DNA of 64,000 bases, taken from positions 248,001-312,000 of the forward strand of contig JAYQTM010000001.1 in NCBI GenBank assembly GCA_038147395.1. The letters run 5' to 3'. The position numbers and the translations under genes are program-made. Source of the stretch: Eutrophovita brisbanensis. Its GTDB lineage: Bacteria; Pseudomonadota; Gammaproteobacteria; Burkholderiales; Eutrophovitaceae. The notes beneath the pieces are model-generated. The model was not told where the DNA came from, did no database searches, and saw only the letters and a program-made list of their open reading frames with translations. Positions 24,007-33,288 of this stretch are shown piece after piece. Within the stretch, counting starts at the first letter, position 1, and the number at the start of each line of letters is the position of its first letter.

Positions 24007-25896
24007 CTAAACTTTTGTTTTGCGTGTTGCGACTTTTTTCTTGGTGGTTGCGGCGCGTTTTTTGGTGGTTTTTTTCACCGGCGCGCTTTGTGGGTTATCA
24101 AGTCGAAATTTGGCGTACGAGCCAGGCGCATCCTCAACATACTGCGTCTTTCGGCCTTTTAGTTCTCTGGCCGGGATCTTTTCCCCAGTGTATGCGTGAA
24201 CCCAATTTGACCAATCTCCCCACCAAGAGCCATCGGTTTTTTCAGCTTGCTCCAACCATCGCTCAGCATCGTGTGATAACTCGGGATTGGTCCAGTAACA
24301 GTATTTATTTGCCGCAGGTGGGTTCACAATGCCCGCAATATGCCCAGAGCCACCGAGGACAAACCGCGTGTCACCTCCGAAGAGCTTCGCCCCAGAAAAT
24401 GTTGATTTCCATGGTGCGATGTGGTCATCACGCGTTGAAATGAAGTACGTCGGAGTGGACACCTTAGATAGGTCGATGCGTTTTTTCGCGACCGTGATAC
24501 CGCCGGGTTCGCGAAGCTTGTTATCGATGTACATGTTGCGAAGATAAAACGAATGCATCTTCGCTGGCATTCTCGTCGCGTCCGAATTCCAAAACAGAAG
24601 GTCGAACGGAATGGGCTCCTTACCTAAGAGGTAATTATTAATCACGAACGACCAAATCAGGTCATTGGCACGCAGGAGGTTGAAGGTCGAGGCCATTTCC
24701 GACCCCTCTAAATACCCTTTTTCAGCCATGCGTTTTTCAAGTGCCTCAACTTGATCCGCGTCAATAAATACACCCAGTTCACCTGGTTCTTCAAAGTCGA
24801 TCATTGAAGTGAAAAATGTCGCGCTGTTAATCCGGTCACTCTGTCCCTTTGCTTCGAGCCAGCCGAGAAGAATTGCTGTGAGTGTGCCGCCGAGGCAATA
24901 GCCGATGATGTTCGTCGTCTTTGTGCCGCAACGTGTTTCAATCTCCTCGAGTGCTTTCAATGGACCTTCGGTGAGATAGTCGTCAAACGTTTTGTCAGCG
25001 TGTTCTTTATCTGGATTAACCCAGGATATGACAAATACCGTATGCCCTTGATCCAGTGCCCATTTAATGAATGAGTTCTTTGGCTTGAGGTCTAGGATGT
25101 AATACTTGTTAATCCATGGAGGAACAATCAGGAGTGGAACTTCGTGTGACTCTGATGTCGTTGGCGCGTATTGAATGAGTTGCATCAAGTCATTTTGATA
25201 GACGACTTTTCCCTTCGATGCGGCGACATCCTCGCCGAGTTTGAACGCGTTGGTATCAACCATTTTGATCGCGAGTCCCCCGTCCCCCTTTTTGAGGTCA
25301 CGAAGCAGATTATTGACTCCGTCAAGTAAGTTTTTGCCGCCACTGTCGACCGTCTCTTTAATGACTTCTGGATTCAGTGCGGCGAAATTCGTGGGGGAGA
25401 GTGCGTCAACATATTGTTTGGTGAAGAACTTGACCTTCCGACTCGTTGCTTCATCGAGCGAGTCGACTCCATTCACCGTTTTTTCAATGTGCTCGGCCGT
25501 TAGAAGATAAGCATTTTTAATATAGTCAAAGAGCCACGTATTCCATAGCTCGTTCCTGAACCGGGCATCGGATTTCGGTTTTTGTACTGATATGTCTGAA
25601 TTCGTCGATGTGGGATCACTCGTGATCCATTGTTGCCACAATGCAACCTGTTGTTCCCAAAATTTGGTCGTTGACTGAACGAGTTGTTCTGGGTTGGATA
25701 ACAACTGCTCGGAGAGCGCGGTGAACGCTTTTCCAATTCCAATTTCGTCAGAGGTTTCGGTGCCCGATTGTTTTGCACTCTGCGCGATATAGGCTGCTCC
25801 GAGCTCATTACTTTTTTCGAAAATTTCTTGCCACAAGCGAGTCAGTTCTGATACGTCAACCGGTGTCTCAGTAAGCGTTTTTTTAGTCTCCGACAT
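24007..25896 (-). CDS. phaC: Class I poly(3-hydroxyalkanoate) synthase with a basic C-terminal tail
   Basis: A protein of about 629 residues with the PhaC N-terminal domain and the alpha/beta-hydrolase catalytic core. The lipase-like box GYCLGG holds the nucleophile (about Cys334), with Asp in STRDDHIAPW and His in GSGHIAGIVN completing the triad. The length suggests a class I enzyme polymerising short-chain (R)-3-hydroxyacyl-CoA. The last 22-26 residues are a lysine/arginine/threonine/alanine tail (KKTTKKRAATTKKK...), unusual for the catalytic subunit and like the DNA-binding tail of PhaF phasins. Start is ATG at 25894-25896 or GTG one codon earlier; GAGG lies upstream. No phaA/phaB/phaP genes are adjacent. 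Confidence 0.93.
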   Translation of the reverse strand: MSETKKTLTETPVDVSELTRLWQEIFEKSNELGAAYIAQSAKQSGTETSDEIGIGKAFTALSEQLLSNPEQLVQSTTKFWEQQVALWQQWITSDPTSTNSDISVQKPKSDARFRNELWNTWLFDYIKNAYLLTAEHIEKTVNGVDSLDEATSRKVKFFTKQYVDALSPTNFAALNPEVIKETVDSGGKNLLDGVNNLLRDLKKGDGGLAIKMVDTNAFKLGEDVAASKGKVVYQNDLMQLIQYAPTTSESHEVPLLIVPPWINKYYILDLKPKNSFIKWALDQGHTVFVISWVNPDKEHADKTFDDYLTEGPLKALEEIETRCGTKTTNIIGYCLGGTLTAILLGWLEAKGQSDRINSATFFTSMIDFEEPGELGVFIDADQVEALEKRMAEKGYLEGSEMASTFNLLRANDLIWSFVINNYLLGKEPIPFDLLFWNSDATRMPAKMHSFYLRNMYIDNKLREPGGITVAKKRIDLSKVSTPTYFISTRDDHIAPWKSTFSGAKLFGGDTRFVLGGSGHIAGIVNPPAANKYCYWTNPELSHDAERWLEQAEKTDGSWWGDWSNWVHAYTGEKIPARELKGRKTQYVEDAPGSYAKFRLDNPQSAPVKKTTKKRAATTKKKVATRKTKV

Positions 25897-25916
25897 CACG
25901 CAAATACCTCAATCAA

Positions 25917-26567
25917 TCAGCCACGATCAGCGGCTTGTTCTGTTCCATAACTTTTAAACTTTTCGAGAATCGTCCGCATTTCTCTTTTGGATAAGATGTG
26001 GGGCTTCCCGATTTGTAATGCACTCCAATACTGCTCACAAAGCGCTTCAACCTCGACAGCCAAGCTGAGCGCTTTGTCCAGAGTCTCTCCTGTGCTGATC
26101 ATACCGTGATTGGCCAACAGACAGGCTTTTCGGTTTTTCAAGGCTTTGAGTGCGAGTGTTGAGAGTTTCTGTGTTCCAAATGTCGCGTACGGTGCGCAAC
26201 GAATACTGTCACCCCCGCAAACGGCCACCATGTAATGAAACGCAGGAATATCCATCCGAAGACAAGCGAGTGTGGTCGCGAAATTTGAGTGGGTATGCAC
26301 GATCGCGCCGACATCTGGTTTGGCTTGATAAATGTCGAAATGGAATCGCCATTCCGATGATGGCTGGTAGCGACCGGAAGGTTTCCCATCTCGATTTAGA
26401 TAGACAATATCAGCGGGTTTTGTCGATTCGTATTTTAGACCTGAGGGGGTGATCAGACACCCATCTTTAAATCGCGCACTCACGTTTCCCGAGGTGCCGC
26501 GGTTAATGCCGAGGTCATTCATTGACAATGCTGTTTTTATGATTTCTCGAGCTCTAGCGTCACGCAT
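25917..26567 (-). CDS. Class II aldolase/adducin-family protein
   Basis: About 216 residues with the FucA/AraD-type class II aldolase fold: LGINRGTSGNVSARF (phosphate-loop GTSGN), TPSGLKY, a zinc-site HTHSNFATTLACL and a later LLANHGMIS. Members are zinc-dependent aldolases, dehydratases or epimerases acting on phosphorylated sugars; the substrate here is unknown. I prefer the ATG at 26565-26567 (MRDARAREI), since an earlier TTG would add 17 poorly conserved residues. It ends 20 bases before phaC on the same strand. Confidence 0.82.
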   Translation of the reverse strand: MRDARAREIIKTALSMNDLGINRGTSGNVSARFKDGCLITPSGLKYESTKPADIVYLNRDGKPSGRYQPSSEWRFHFDIYQAKPDVGAIVHTHSNFATTLACLRMDIPAFHYMVAVCGGDSIRCAPYATFGTQKLSTLALKALKNRKACLLANHGMISTGETLDKALSLAVEVEALCEQYWSALQIGKPHILSKREMRTILEKFKSYGTEQAADRG

Positions 26568-26692
26568 ATTTTGTTCTGTGTTGGGGGGTGGGAGAGGCGT
26601 AATCCTTTGATGCTTCAATCACTGGTAATGAATACAAGAATATTTTAGCGTTATTCGACCGCGGCACTGAGGAGCGTTTTGAATGAGGTGAT

Positions 26693-27076
26693 TTAGAACA
26701 TGGAGTTTTGGTTCATTGATGTTTCCGGAACTTGTTGGATCGAATCCCAGTGTTCAATGATCTTCCCAAATTCATCAAAGCGGAAAAAATCCATTGTCAC
26801 GTACTCCTCATCACCTGGCCACTTTTGGCGCGTGTGCAACGCGACAAGGTCGTTTTCTGCAACAACACGTAAGAACTCGATGCTCTTACTTTCATATTCT
26901 TTTTGCATTCGTTCGAAGTAATCAATAAAGCCTTGTTTGCCGTCACTCACGCTCGGGTTATGTTGTTTGTAGTCGTTACCCACGTATTTTTCGACAGCTG
27001 TTTTCGGATCACCTTGGAAAGCCAGTTGGTAAAAATCAATAGCAGATCGTTTATTTTTTTCGAGGTCTTGGGTCAT
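26693..27076 (-). CDS. SnoaL-like (NTF2-fold) protein
   Basis: About 127 residues of an alpha+beta-barrel of the SnoaL/NTF2 superfamily: FYQLAFQGDPKTAVEKYVG, YKQHNPSVSDGKQGFIDYF, WPGDEEYVTMDFFRFDEFGKI and IEHWDSIQQVP. The group includes polyketide cyclases and many uncharacterised small proteins. I placed the start at the ATG at 27074-27076 (MTQDLEKNK), which fits relatives; an ATG nine codons upstream is the alternative. It stands alone, 126 bases upstream of the aldolase gene on the same strand. Confidence 0.72.
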   Translation of the reverse strand: MTQDLEKNKRSAIDFYQLAFQGDPKTAVEKYVGNDYKQHNPSVSDGKQGFIDYFERMQKEYESKSIEFLRVVAENDLVALHTRQKWPGDEEYVTMDFFRFDEFGKIIEHWDSIQQVPETSMNQNSMF

Positions 27077-27267
27077 GAGGCACGAGCAGACATTTAGTGT
27101 CATGCGTTTCTATATTGATCTCGTCATTTTGACAGATGTTAAAACCCATTAGGAGGTGGAGAACACTGTGTTCGGAGACGCGATCCATTTGGCGAGCACT
27201 TAATAAGGAGTCGACAACACGTTCAAGTCAAGAGCGGCAAATGCAAAATCGGTGGTGATGTTTTAAC

Positions 27268-27304
27268 ATTAACGTCACGTTACCTAACTAAATTAACGTC
27301 ATGT
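27268..27304 (+). repeat. Two 13-base direct repeats upstream of egtD
   Basis: ATTAACGTCACGT (27268-27280) recurs as ATTAACGTCATGT (27292-27304), one mismatch, with a 24-base period. The second copy ends 74 bases before egtD. Spacing of a little over two helical turns fits tandem binding of a regulator; none is identified. I see no gene in the 27077-27378 gap. Confidence 0.45.
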
Positions 27305-27378
27305 GTGTTGGGATCGCTCACGTCGGCGCCAATATTTTCGATAAGAGTTGATGTGGCAGTACCCAGAAGTAAATTTTT

Positions 27379-28323
27379 ATGAAGATAGAGTCATCCAGTA
27401 GCATCCAACGCCAATCCAATAGCCTGGCTCAAGAAATCGAGATCGGACTGCTTGCTTCGAATCCAGTGATATCTCCAAAGTTTTTGTATGACGAATTGGG
27501 TTCGTATTTGTTTACCGCGATTACTCGGTTGCCTGAGTATTACCCGACCGACAGTGAGCGCGAAATTTTTACGGCTCATCACGATGACATTGTTCGTACC
27601 ATTGGTATCGGTGGTGCTTTGATTGATTTGGGCGCTGGTGATTGTCAAAAAGCGCAAAGTTTTTTCAAAACGCTCAGACCCTCCCAGTATGTTGCGGTTG
27701 ATTTCTCAATCACATTTTTAGAAGGTGTGATTGAAAAATTAAAAGGCGAATATCAGCAAATTGATATGCACTGTCTTGGAATGGATTTCACAGAGGAGCT
27801 CGTCATTCCTGATTGGGTCGATCAAAAGCACCGCACATTTTTTTACCCAGGTTCTAGCATTGGCAATTTCAGTCAGTCCGAATCAATTTTATTTCTGAAG
27901 AGAGTCAAGTCTCAAATTCAATCTGGTGGTTTACTACTGGGCGTTGACCTCATGAAAGATGAGTCGGTCCTGGAAGCGGCGTATGACGACCCGCTTGGCG
28001 TGACGGCAGCGTTTAACCTCAATATCTTAAACTCTGTGAACGCGCATATTGAGTCTGACTTTGATATCTCACAGTTCAAACACAAGATTAAAGTCAACCA
28101 AGAAAGAAAAAGGGTCGAGTTGTATTTAGAGCCGACTCAGGATACGACAGTGTCTTGGCCAGGTAACACCAGGACGTTCCGAAGCGGAGAGCTGATTCAT
28201 ACGGAGAACTCGCACAAGTACACGATAGAGTCGATTTTTGAACTCTTGGAATCGGCAAATTTTGCGGTCCAGAAGGTCTGGACGGACCCCAAGAAATATT
28301 TCGCTGTCGTCTATGCACAATGA
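27379..28323 (+). CDS. egtD: L-histidine N-alpha-methyltransferase EgtD
   Basis: A 314-residue SAM-dependent methyltransferase of the EgtD family: SPKFLYDELGSYLFTAITRL and PEYYPTDSE near the N-terminus, the SAM-binding LIDLGAGDCQKAQ, and FFYPGSSIGNF. It trimethylates histidine to hercynine, the first step of ergothioneine synthesis. The family length is about 320. The last 11 bases overlap the start of egtB, giving a two-gene operon. egtA, egtC and egtE are not in the window. Confidence 0.92.
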   Translation: MKIESSSSIQRQSNSLAQEIEIGLLASNPVISPKFLYDELGSYLFTAITRLPEYYPTDSEREIFTAHHDDIVRTIGIGGALIDLGAGDCQKAQSFFKTLRPSQYVAVDFSITFLEGVIEKLKGEYQQIDMHCLGMDFTEELVIPDWVDQKHRTFFYPGSSIGNFSQSESILFLKRVKSQIQSGGLLLGVDLMKDESVLEAAYDDPLGVTAAFNLNILNSVNAHIESDFDISQFKHKIKVNQERKRVELYLEPTQDTTVSWPGNTRTFRSGELIHTENSHKYTIESIFELLESANFAVQKVWTDPKKYFAVVYAQ

Positions 28324-29551
28324 CAACACGATTTTAGAGGGGGGCAAATTTGACGTTCGAGGAGAATTCGAACGCAGTCGGCAACAAACGGTCGATTTGA
28401 TTCAAGGCTTCACTCCAGAGGACTGCCAGGCACAGTCGATGGAGGATGCGAGTCCGGCTAAGTGGCATCTCGCGCACACGACTTGGTTTTACGAAATGAT
28501 GATCCTAAAGCCCTTCGAGGAGGGTTTTAACGCGTGGAATGATGAATACGCGGTTCTCTTTAATAGTTATTACAACGGAATCGGCGATAAGCACCCTCGC
28601 GCGAAGCGCGGGCTCATCACCCGGCCAACCCTTGCAGAAGTCCTCGATTGGAGGAAAAACATCAATGAACGCATCGTCACTCTTTACGAGAAAAAAAGTC
28701 ATCCTCAGCTCAGTTGGTTGATTCAGCTGGGTATCAATCACGAGCAACAACATCAAGAGTTGCTGTTGACTGATATGCACCATCTTCTGTCTCAGAATTC
28801 GTTGTTGAGCATGAGCGTGACCGAAACTAAAGGTGGTGCCGGTGAGGCAAAAACATTTGAGTGGGTCGAGGGTAACGCTGGGTCATCTGAGGTCGGTGTG
28901 AGGGAGGATGGGTTTCATTTCGATAACGAGGCTCCAAATCACGCTGTTTTTCTTCAGCCACACATGATGGGAAATCGCCTAGTGACGAACCGTGAGTGGT
29001 TACAGTTCATTGAAGATGGGGGCTATCAAGACTTTCGCTGGTGGCTGGATGAAGGCTGGACTTGGTTGCAGGCAACGCGGGTGACACAACCGCTTTATTG
29101 GGACAGACTCGAGCAAGGAGGGTTTGCCAGATTCACGATCGACGGCCTAAAGACGCTAGAGCATGATGCGCCGGTTGCCAACGTCAGTTATTTTGAGGCG
29201 GACGCGTTCTCTCGTTGGGCAAGCTCCAATATCCCGGAATATCAGGACGCACGTCTTCCTACAGAGTTTGAATGGGAGGCTTTTGCTCAAACTCACCAAC
29301 CGACTGTAGATGACCTCTTTGGACACGTATGGCAATGGACAAGTAGCTCTTACGCACCGTATCCCGGGTATCGACCTTGGGGAGGTGTTGCCGGAGAGTA
29401 CAACGGTAAATTCATGGTGAATCAAATGGTGCTGCGCGGTAGCTCTGCGTACACGCCGCGTGGGCACTCAAGAGTGACTTATAGAAATTTTTTCCCGACC
29501 CATGCTCGTTGGCAACTCAGCGGCCTAAGGCTTGCTCGAGACAGTCACTGA
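28313..29551 (+). CDS. egtB: Ergothioneine sulfoxide synthase EgtB
   Basis: A 412-residue protein with an N-terminal DinB-like domain and a C-terminal formylglycine-generating/sulfatase-modifying fold. Iron ligands are visible as His52 (KWHLAH) and the HEQQHQE motif (His143, His147). It catalyses O2-dependent C-S bond formation between hercynine and a thiol, gamma-glutamylcysteine or cysteine. Absence of egtA and egtC nearby suggests a cysteine-using type, but this is not proven. I chose the ATG at 28313, which overlaps egtD by 11 bases, over an earlier in-frame ATG lying deep inside egtD. Confidence 0.9.
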   Translation: MHNDNTILEGGKFDVRGEFERSRQQTVDLIQGFTPEDCQAQSMEDASPAKWHLAHTTWFYEMMILKPFEEGFNAWNDEYAVLFNSYYNGIGDKHPRAKRGLITRPTLAEVLDWRKNINERIVTLYEKKSHPQLSWLIQLGINHEQQHQELLLTDMHHLLSQNSLLSMSVTETKGGAGEAKTFEWVEGNAGSSEVGVREDGFHFDNEAPNHAVFLQPHMMGNRLVTNREWLQFIEDGGYQDFRWWLDEGWTWLQATRVTQPLYWDRLEQGGFARFTIDGLKTLEHDAPVANVSYFEADAFSRWASSNIPEYQDARLPTEFEWEAFAQTHQPTVDDLFGHVWQWTSSSYAPYPGYRPWGGVAGEYNGKFMVNQMVLRGSSAYTPRGHSRVTYRNFFPTHARWQLSGLRLARDSH

Positions 29552-29561
29552 GTTCATCAAT

Positions 29562-29605
29562 ACTTGAGAACAGCGTTCTCAAGTGGCACTAGGCAGACCT
29601 AGTGC
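29562..29605. terminator. Two back-to-back perfect hairpins between convergent genes
   Basis: The first is a ten-base stem, ACTTGAGAAC with GTTCTCAAGT around AGC (29562-29584). The second is an eight-base stem, GCACTAGG with CCTAGTGC around CAGA (29586-29605). They fill the space between the convergent egtB and MBL-fold genes. Neither has a clear T tract. They probably end or stabilise both messages. Confidence 0.5.
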
Positions 29606-29615
29606 TGATATCAAT

Positions 29616-30644
29616 CTAACAAGAGACGAACTGCGTGATGCCCGAAGATTTTTCGTTTGCATCTCGGCTGAGCGCGCCTTCATGCCACAGATAATTGAGG
29701 TGAGCGACTGCCTCTCCCATCGCGAAGAATAATTGATAGCTATCCAGTTCGCGGTTAAATAGTGTCGGCAAAATATCATAAGCCGTCTTAGGGCTGTTAC
29801 ACGCAGCAAGGACTTGCTCGAGTCGATCGGTGTGGTGCGCATGCAGTTGGGAGATTCGTTCGTGAAGACCGGTAAAGGGCAAACCGTGAGACGGAAGTAC
29901 GAGCGTATCCTCGGGCAGTGACGCGAATTTATCGATTGACGTTAGAAATTCTTTCAATGGATTGTCATCTGGACTGGCTGGCCATACAGCGACATTGGTG
30001 GTGATTTTTGGTAACAGCATATCGCCAGAGATCAATGTGTTTCTCTCACTCGAGTATAGGGAGATATGCTCTGGGGAGTGTCCTGAGCCGGTGATTACTC
30101 GCCACGATATATCGCCGGTCGTCACGTGATCGTTATTTTGAAGTCGCGCGAATGTTGGCGGCAGTGATTCAACCAGTTTCGGGTAGTGGCCTCCTTTGGC
30201 GCATACCGCTTCAGTGAGGTTAGGGGGCAGTCCGTGGAGATTGAACAAACGGCCTACGGCCCCGGTCGTCTGCGCTTCAAGGCCACCCACTAAAGCGTGA
30301 GCCATCATGAATTCAGAGTAGCTCATCCACACGGGCGCATTCGTCTTTTGAGAAAGCCAATCTGCATTCCCAATGTGATCAGGGTGGTAGTGCGTGATGA
30401 GTACGCGCTCCACATTCTCTATACCTATCGTGTTGAGTATCGTGTCCCAGCCCGCACGCGTTGTCCCATCAGAGATGCCGGAATCGACCAGCGTTCGCTG
30501 GGACGGATCACCAATAATCCATGTGTTGATGTGATCTAGGGCGAATGGTAATTGATGTCGGCACCAAAGAACACCTTCTCTAAGTTCAATGGTTTCGCCC
30601 GACGACGGTGGTACAGTGAACGGGTGGACTAGCTTTGAGGACAT
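29616..30644 (-). CDS. MBL-fold metallohydrolase
   Basis: A 342-residue protein with the metallo-beta-lactamase motif THYHPDHIGNADWL near residues 84-97, a later GSGHSPEHISLYS (metal His) and VLPSHGLPFTG. A C-terminal helical extension (LFNRELDSYQLFFAMGEAVAHL) matches LACTB2/glyoxalase II-like hydrolases that act on thioesters or nucleic acids. The first residues PFTVPPSS..LREGVLWCRHQLPFALDHINTW set the fold. It is convergent to egtB. Acyl-CoA or glutathione thioester hydrolysis is plausible but not shown. Confidence 0.82.
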   Translation of the reverse strand: MSSKLVHPFTVPPSSGETIELREGVLWCRHQLPFALDHINTWIIGDPSQRTLVDSGISDGTTRAGWDTILNTIGIENVERVLITHYHPDHIGNADWLSQKTNAPVWMSYSEFMMAHALVGGLEAQTTGAVGRLFNLHGLPPNLTEAVCAKGGHYPKLVESLPPTFARLQNNDHVTTGDISWRVITGSGHSPEHISLYSSERNTLISGDMLLPKITTNVAVWPASPDDNPLKEFLTSIDKFASLPEDTLVLPSHGLPFTGLHERISQLHAHHTDRLEQVLAACNSPKTAYDILPTLFNRELDSYQLFFAMGEAVAHLNYLWHEGALSRDANEKSSGITQFVSC

Positions 30645-30869
30645 GCGTCTTGGGGATTTATGTGGGTCTCTTAAATGAGGGCTTTTTCGCCGAATAAGGG
30701 CACCATTATATCTGGCGCATGCTCGTCTAACAGGGAACGCCCACAGGCGGCGTGCGTCTACAACATAGTATGATGTTCCTTTGGCGAATCGGGCCTTGTT
30801 CCAATTAAATAAATGAGACGGTGACTGATCAAGCTCAGTCTACTCACCATGTTCATTGCAGGAGATCTA

Positions 30870-32018
30870 ATGTTGCATTTTGGTTTGACTGAAGAGCTGG
30901 AGATGCTTCGTGATTCTGTTCGCGATTTTTCTGTTCGTGAGATAGAGCCTAGAGCATCTGATATTGATCGTTCTAACGAGTTTCCAGCTGACTTATGGAA
31001 AAAGTTTGGCGACATGGGGTTGCTCGGTATTACCGTTGAAGAGGAATACGGCGGGACTAACCTCGGGTACTTGGCGCATATCATCGCCGTTGAAGAAATT
31101 TCGAGATGCTCGGCCTCTGTGGGCCTATCGTATGGCGCTCATTCGAATTTGTGCGTCAATCAGATCAGGCGAAATGGGACGGAAGAGCAAAAACAAAAAT
31201 ACCTTCCAAAATTAATCAGCGGTGAGCATGTCGGTGCACTCGCGATGAGCGAGCCTGGTTCAGGGTCCGATGTGGTGAGCATGACGTTGAGAGCGGAAGA
31301 TCGCGGCGATCATTTTGTTCTTAACGGTAACAAAATGTGGATCACGAACGGGCCGGACGCAAACGTTTTGGTCGTGTATGCGAAAACGGATGCCGATGCG
31401 GGCTCCAAAGGTATTACGGCTTTTCTCATTGAAAAATCATTCAAAGGTTTTTCTGTAGCGCAAAAACTCGACAAGTTGGGAATGAGAGGCTCGAATACCT
31501 GTGAGTTGGTTTTTCAAAACTGTGAAGTGCCGCGAGAGAACGTGCTCGGAGAGATTGATCACGGGGTGCGGGTATTAATGAGTGGGCTTGATTATGAGCG
31601 TGCGGTGTTAGCGGGTGGTCCAATCGGGATCATGCAAGCGTGTATGGATGTTGTGATGCCCTATGTGCATGAGCGACGACAATTCGGTCAGCCCATTGGT
31701 CAATTTCAGCTCATGCAAGGAAAGCTTGCGGATATGTACACGACGTTAAGTGCGACGCGCTCGTATGTGTACGCAGTCGGCGCGGCGTGTGACCGTGGTG
31801 AAATCACGCGTAAAGATGCAGCTGGAGCGATTTTGTATGCAGCTGAAAAAGCGACATGGCTTGCGGGCGAAGCAATTCAAGCGATGGGTGGTATGGGCTA
31901 CATCCAAGATACGCCGACAGGTCGTTTTTGGCGAGACGCCAAACTGTATGAAATTGGCGCAGGCACATCAGAAATTCGACGTTGGTTGATTGGTCGAGAG
32001 TTGTTCGCAGAGGGTTAA
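30870..32018 (+). CDS. liuA: Isovaleryl-CoA dehydrogenase
   Basis: A 382-residue FAD acyl-CoA dehydrogenase. The catalytic base is Glu243 in LDYERAVLAGGP, the alternative position used by isovaleryl-CoA dehydrogenase. The usual C-terminal base position reads YEIGAGTSEIRR, without Glu. FAD/substrate segments MSEPGSGSDV and MWITNG are present. It oxidises isovaleryl-CoA to 3-methylcrotonyl-CoA in leucine breakdown. The ATG at 30870 has AGGAG six bases upstream; an earlier in-frame start has none. It opens a plus-strand run of leucine-degradation genes. Confidence 0.92.
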   Translation: MLHFGLTEELEMLRDSVRDFSVREIEPRASDIDRSNEFPADLWKKFGDMGLLGITVEEEYGGTNLGYLAHIIAVEEISRCSASVGLSYGAHSNLCVNQIRRNGTEEQKQKYLPKLISGEHVGALAMSEPGSGSDVVSMTLRAEDRGDHFVLNGNKMWITNGPDANVLVVYAKTDADAGSKGITAFLIEKSFKGFSVAQKLDKLGMRGSNTCELVFQNCEVPRENVLGEIDHGVRVLMSGLDYERAVLAGGPIGIMQACMDVVMPYVHERRQFGQPIGQFQLMQGKLADMYTTLSATRSYVYAVGAACDRGEITRKDAAGAILYAAEKATWLAGEAIQAMGGMGYIQDTPTGRFWRDAKLYEIGAGTSEIRRWLIGRELFAEG

Positions 32019-32065
32019 CCTGGTGTCACATTGATTGCATCAGAATGAAATTCTAAGGAAAAAGA

Positions 32066-33250
32066 ATGAGTGATCAAGACGTAGTCATTATTTCGGTGGC
32101 GAGAACCCCAATGGGATCATTTCAAGGGGAGCTCAAGGATAAGACAGCCTCTGAGTTGGGTGCGGCGGCAATCAGTGCTGCGATATCGCGGGGCGGTTTG
32201 TCTGCGGATTTAATTGAAGAGGTCGTGATGGGTTGTGTGCTCCCAGCGGGGCAAGGTCAAGCACCAGCAAGACAAGCCTCACTCGGCGCAGGACTCCCGT
32301 TATCGGCTGGATGTACCACGGTGAATAAGATGTGTGGCTCTGGGATGAAGGCCGTGATGTTCTCGCATGATTTAATCAAAGCAGGCAGTGCCGAGGTTAT
32401 TGTGGCCGGTGGCATGGAGAGCATGACCAATGCGCCTTATCTACTTCCTCGGGCTCGCTCGGGTTACCGCATGGGACACCAACAGGTGATGGATCATATG
32501 TTCTTGGATGGTCTTGAGGACGCCTATGAGAAAGGGCGTTTGATGGGAACTTACGCAGAGGACTGTGCAGGGCGTTATGAATTCTCTCGTGAAGCGCAAG
32601 ATGAATTTGCGATTACGTCGTTAGAGCGTGCACGGGCTGCCAATGATGATGGTACGTTTGCGTGGGAGATCACGCCGGTTGAGGTCACGCGCGGTAAAGA
32701 AACGCGTCGCGTTGAGAAAGACGAGCAGCCGTTTAAGTCCAATATAGAAAAAATCCCGACCTTACGGGCAGCGTTTCGATCGGATGGCACGGTGACCGCT
32801 GCTAACTCGAGTTCAATTTCTGATGGTGCCGCAGCGCTTGTGATGACGACTCGGAAAAAGGCCACCGAGCTCGGAGTGAAACCGATTGCAAGAATCATTG
32901 CACACACCACTCATGCTCAAGAACCCGGTTTGTTCACGACTGCACCGGTTGGCGCGATTGAGAAACTTTTTAAGAAAACGGGGTGGTCGACTTCAGACGT
33001 GGACTTATTTGAGGTCAATGAGGCCTTTGCTGTAGTCACCATGGCGGCGATGGCTGAGCATCAGTTGCCCCACGATAAGGTGAACATTCACGGTGGCGCG
33101 TGTGCGCTGGGTCATCCCATTGGTGCCTCGGGAGCAAGAATTTTGGTGACATTAATCGGTGCGCTTAAAAAACATGGGGGCACCCGAGGAGTGGGCTCTT
33201 TGTGTATCGGTGGTGGTGAGGCAACGGCTTTGGCACTTGAGATGGAGTGA
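32066..33250 (+). CDS. Acetyl-CoA C-acetyltransferase (thiolase)
   Basis: A 394-residue type II thiolase. The acyl-binding Cys is in NKMCGSGMK, the His in ALGHPIGASGARIL, and the second Cys in SLCIGGGEATAL. The enzyme interconverts acetoacetyl-CoA and two acetyl-CoA. Its place 47 bases after isovaleryl-CoA dehydrogenase suits cleavage of acetoacetyl-CoA formed from acetoacetate at the end of leucine degradation; the reverse reaction could feed PHB synthesis. No adjacent acetoacetate:CoA transferase was found. Confidence 0.93.
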   Translation: MSDQDVVIISVARTPMGSFQGELKDKTASELGAAAISAAISRGGLSADLIEEVVMGCVLPAGQGQAPARQASLGAGLPLSAGCTTVNKMCGSGMKAVMFSHDLIKAGSAEVIVAGGMESMTNAPYLLPRARSGYRMGHQQVMDHMFLDGLEDAYEKGRLMGTYAEDCAGRYEFSREAQDEFAITSLERARAANDDGTFAWEITPVEVTRGKETRRVEKDEQPFKSNIEKIPTLRAAFRSDGTVTAANSSSISDGAAALVMTTRKKATELGVKPIARIIAHTTHAQEPGLFTTAPVGAIEKLFKKTGWSTSDVDLFEVNEAFAVVTMAAMAEHQLPHDKVNIHGGACALGHPIGASGARILVTLIGALKKHGGTRGVGSLCIGGGEATALALEME

Positions 33251-33288
33251 GGCTAGATAAATAACCAACTGATATGGAGGAAGGTTTG

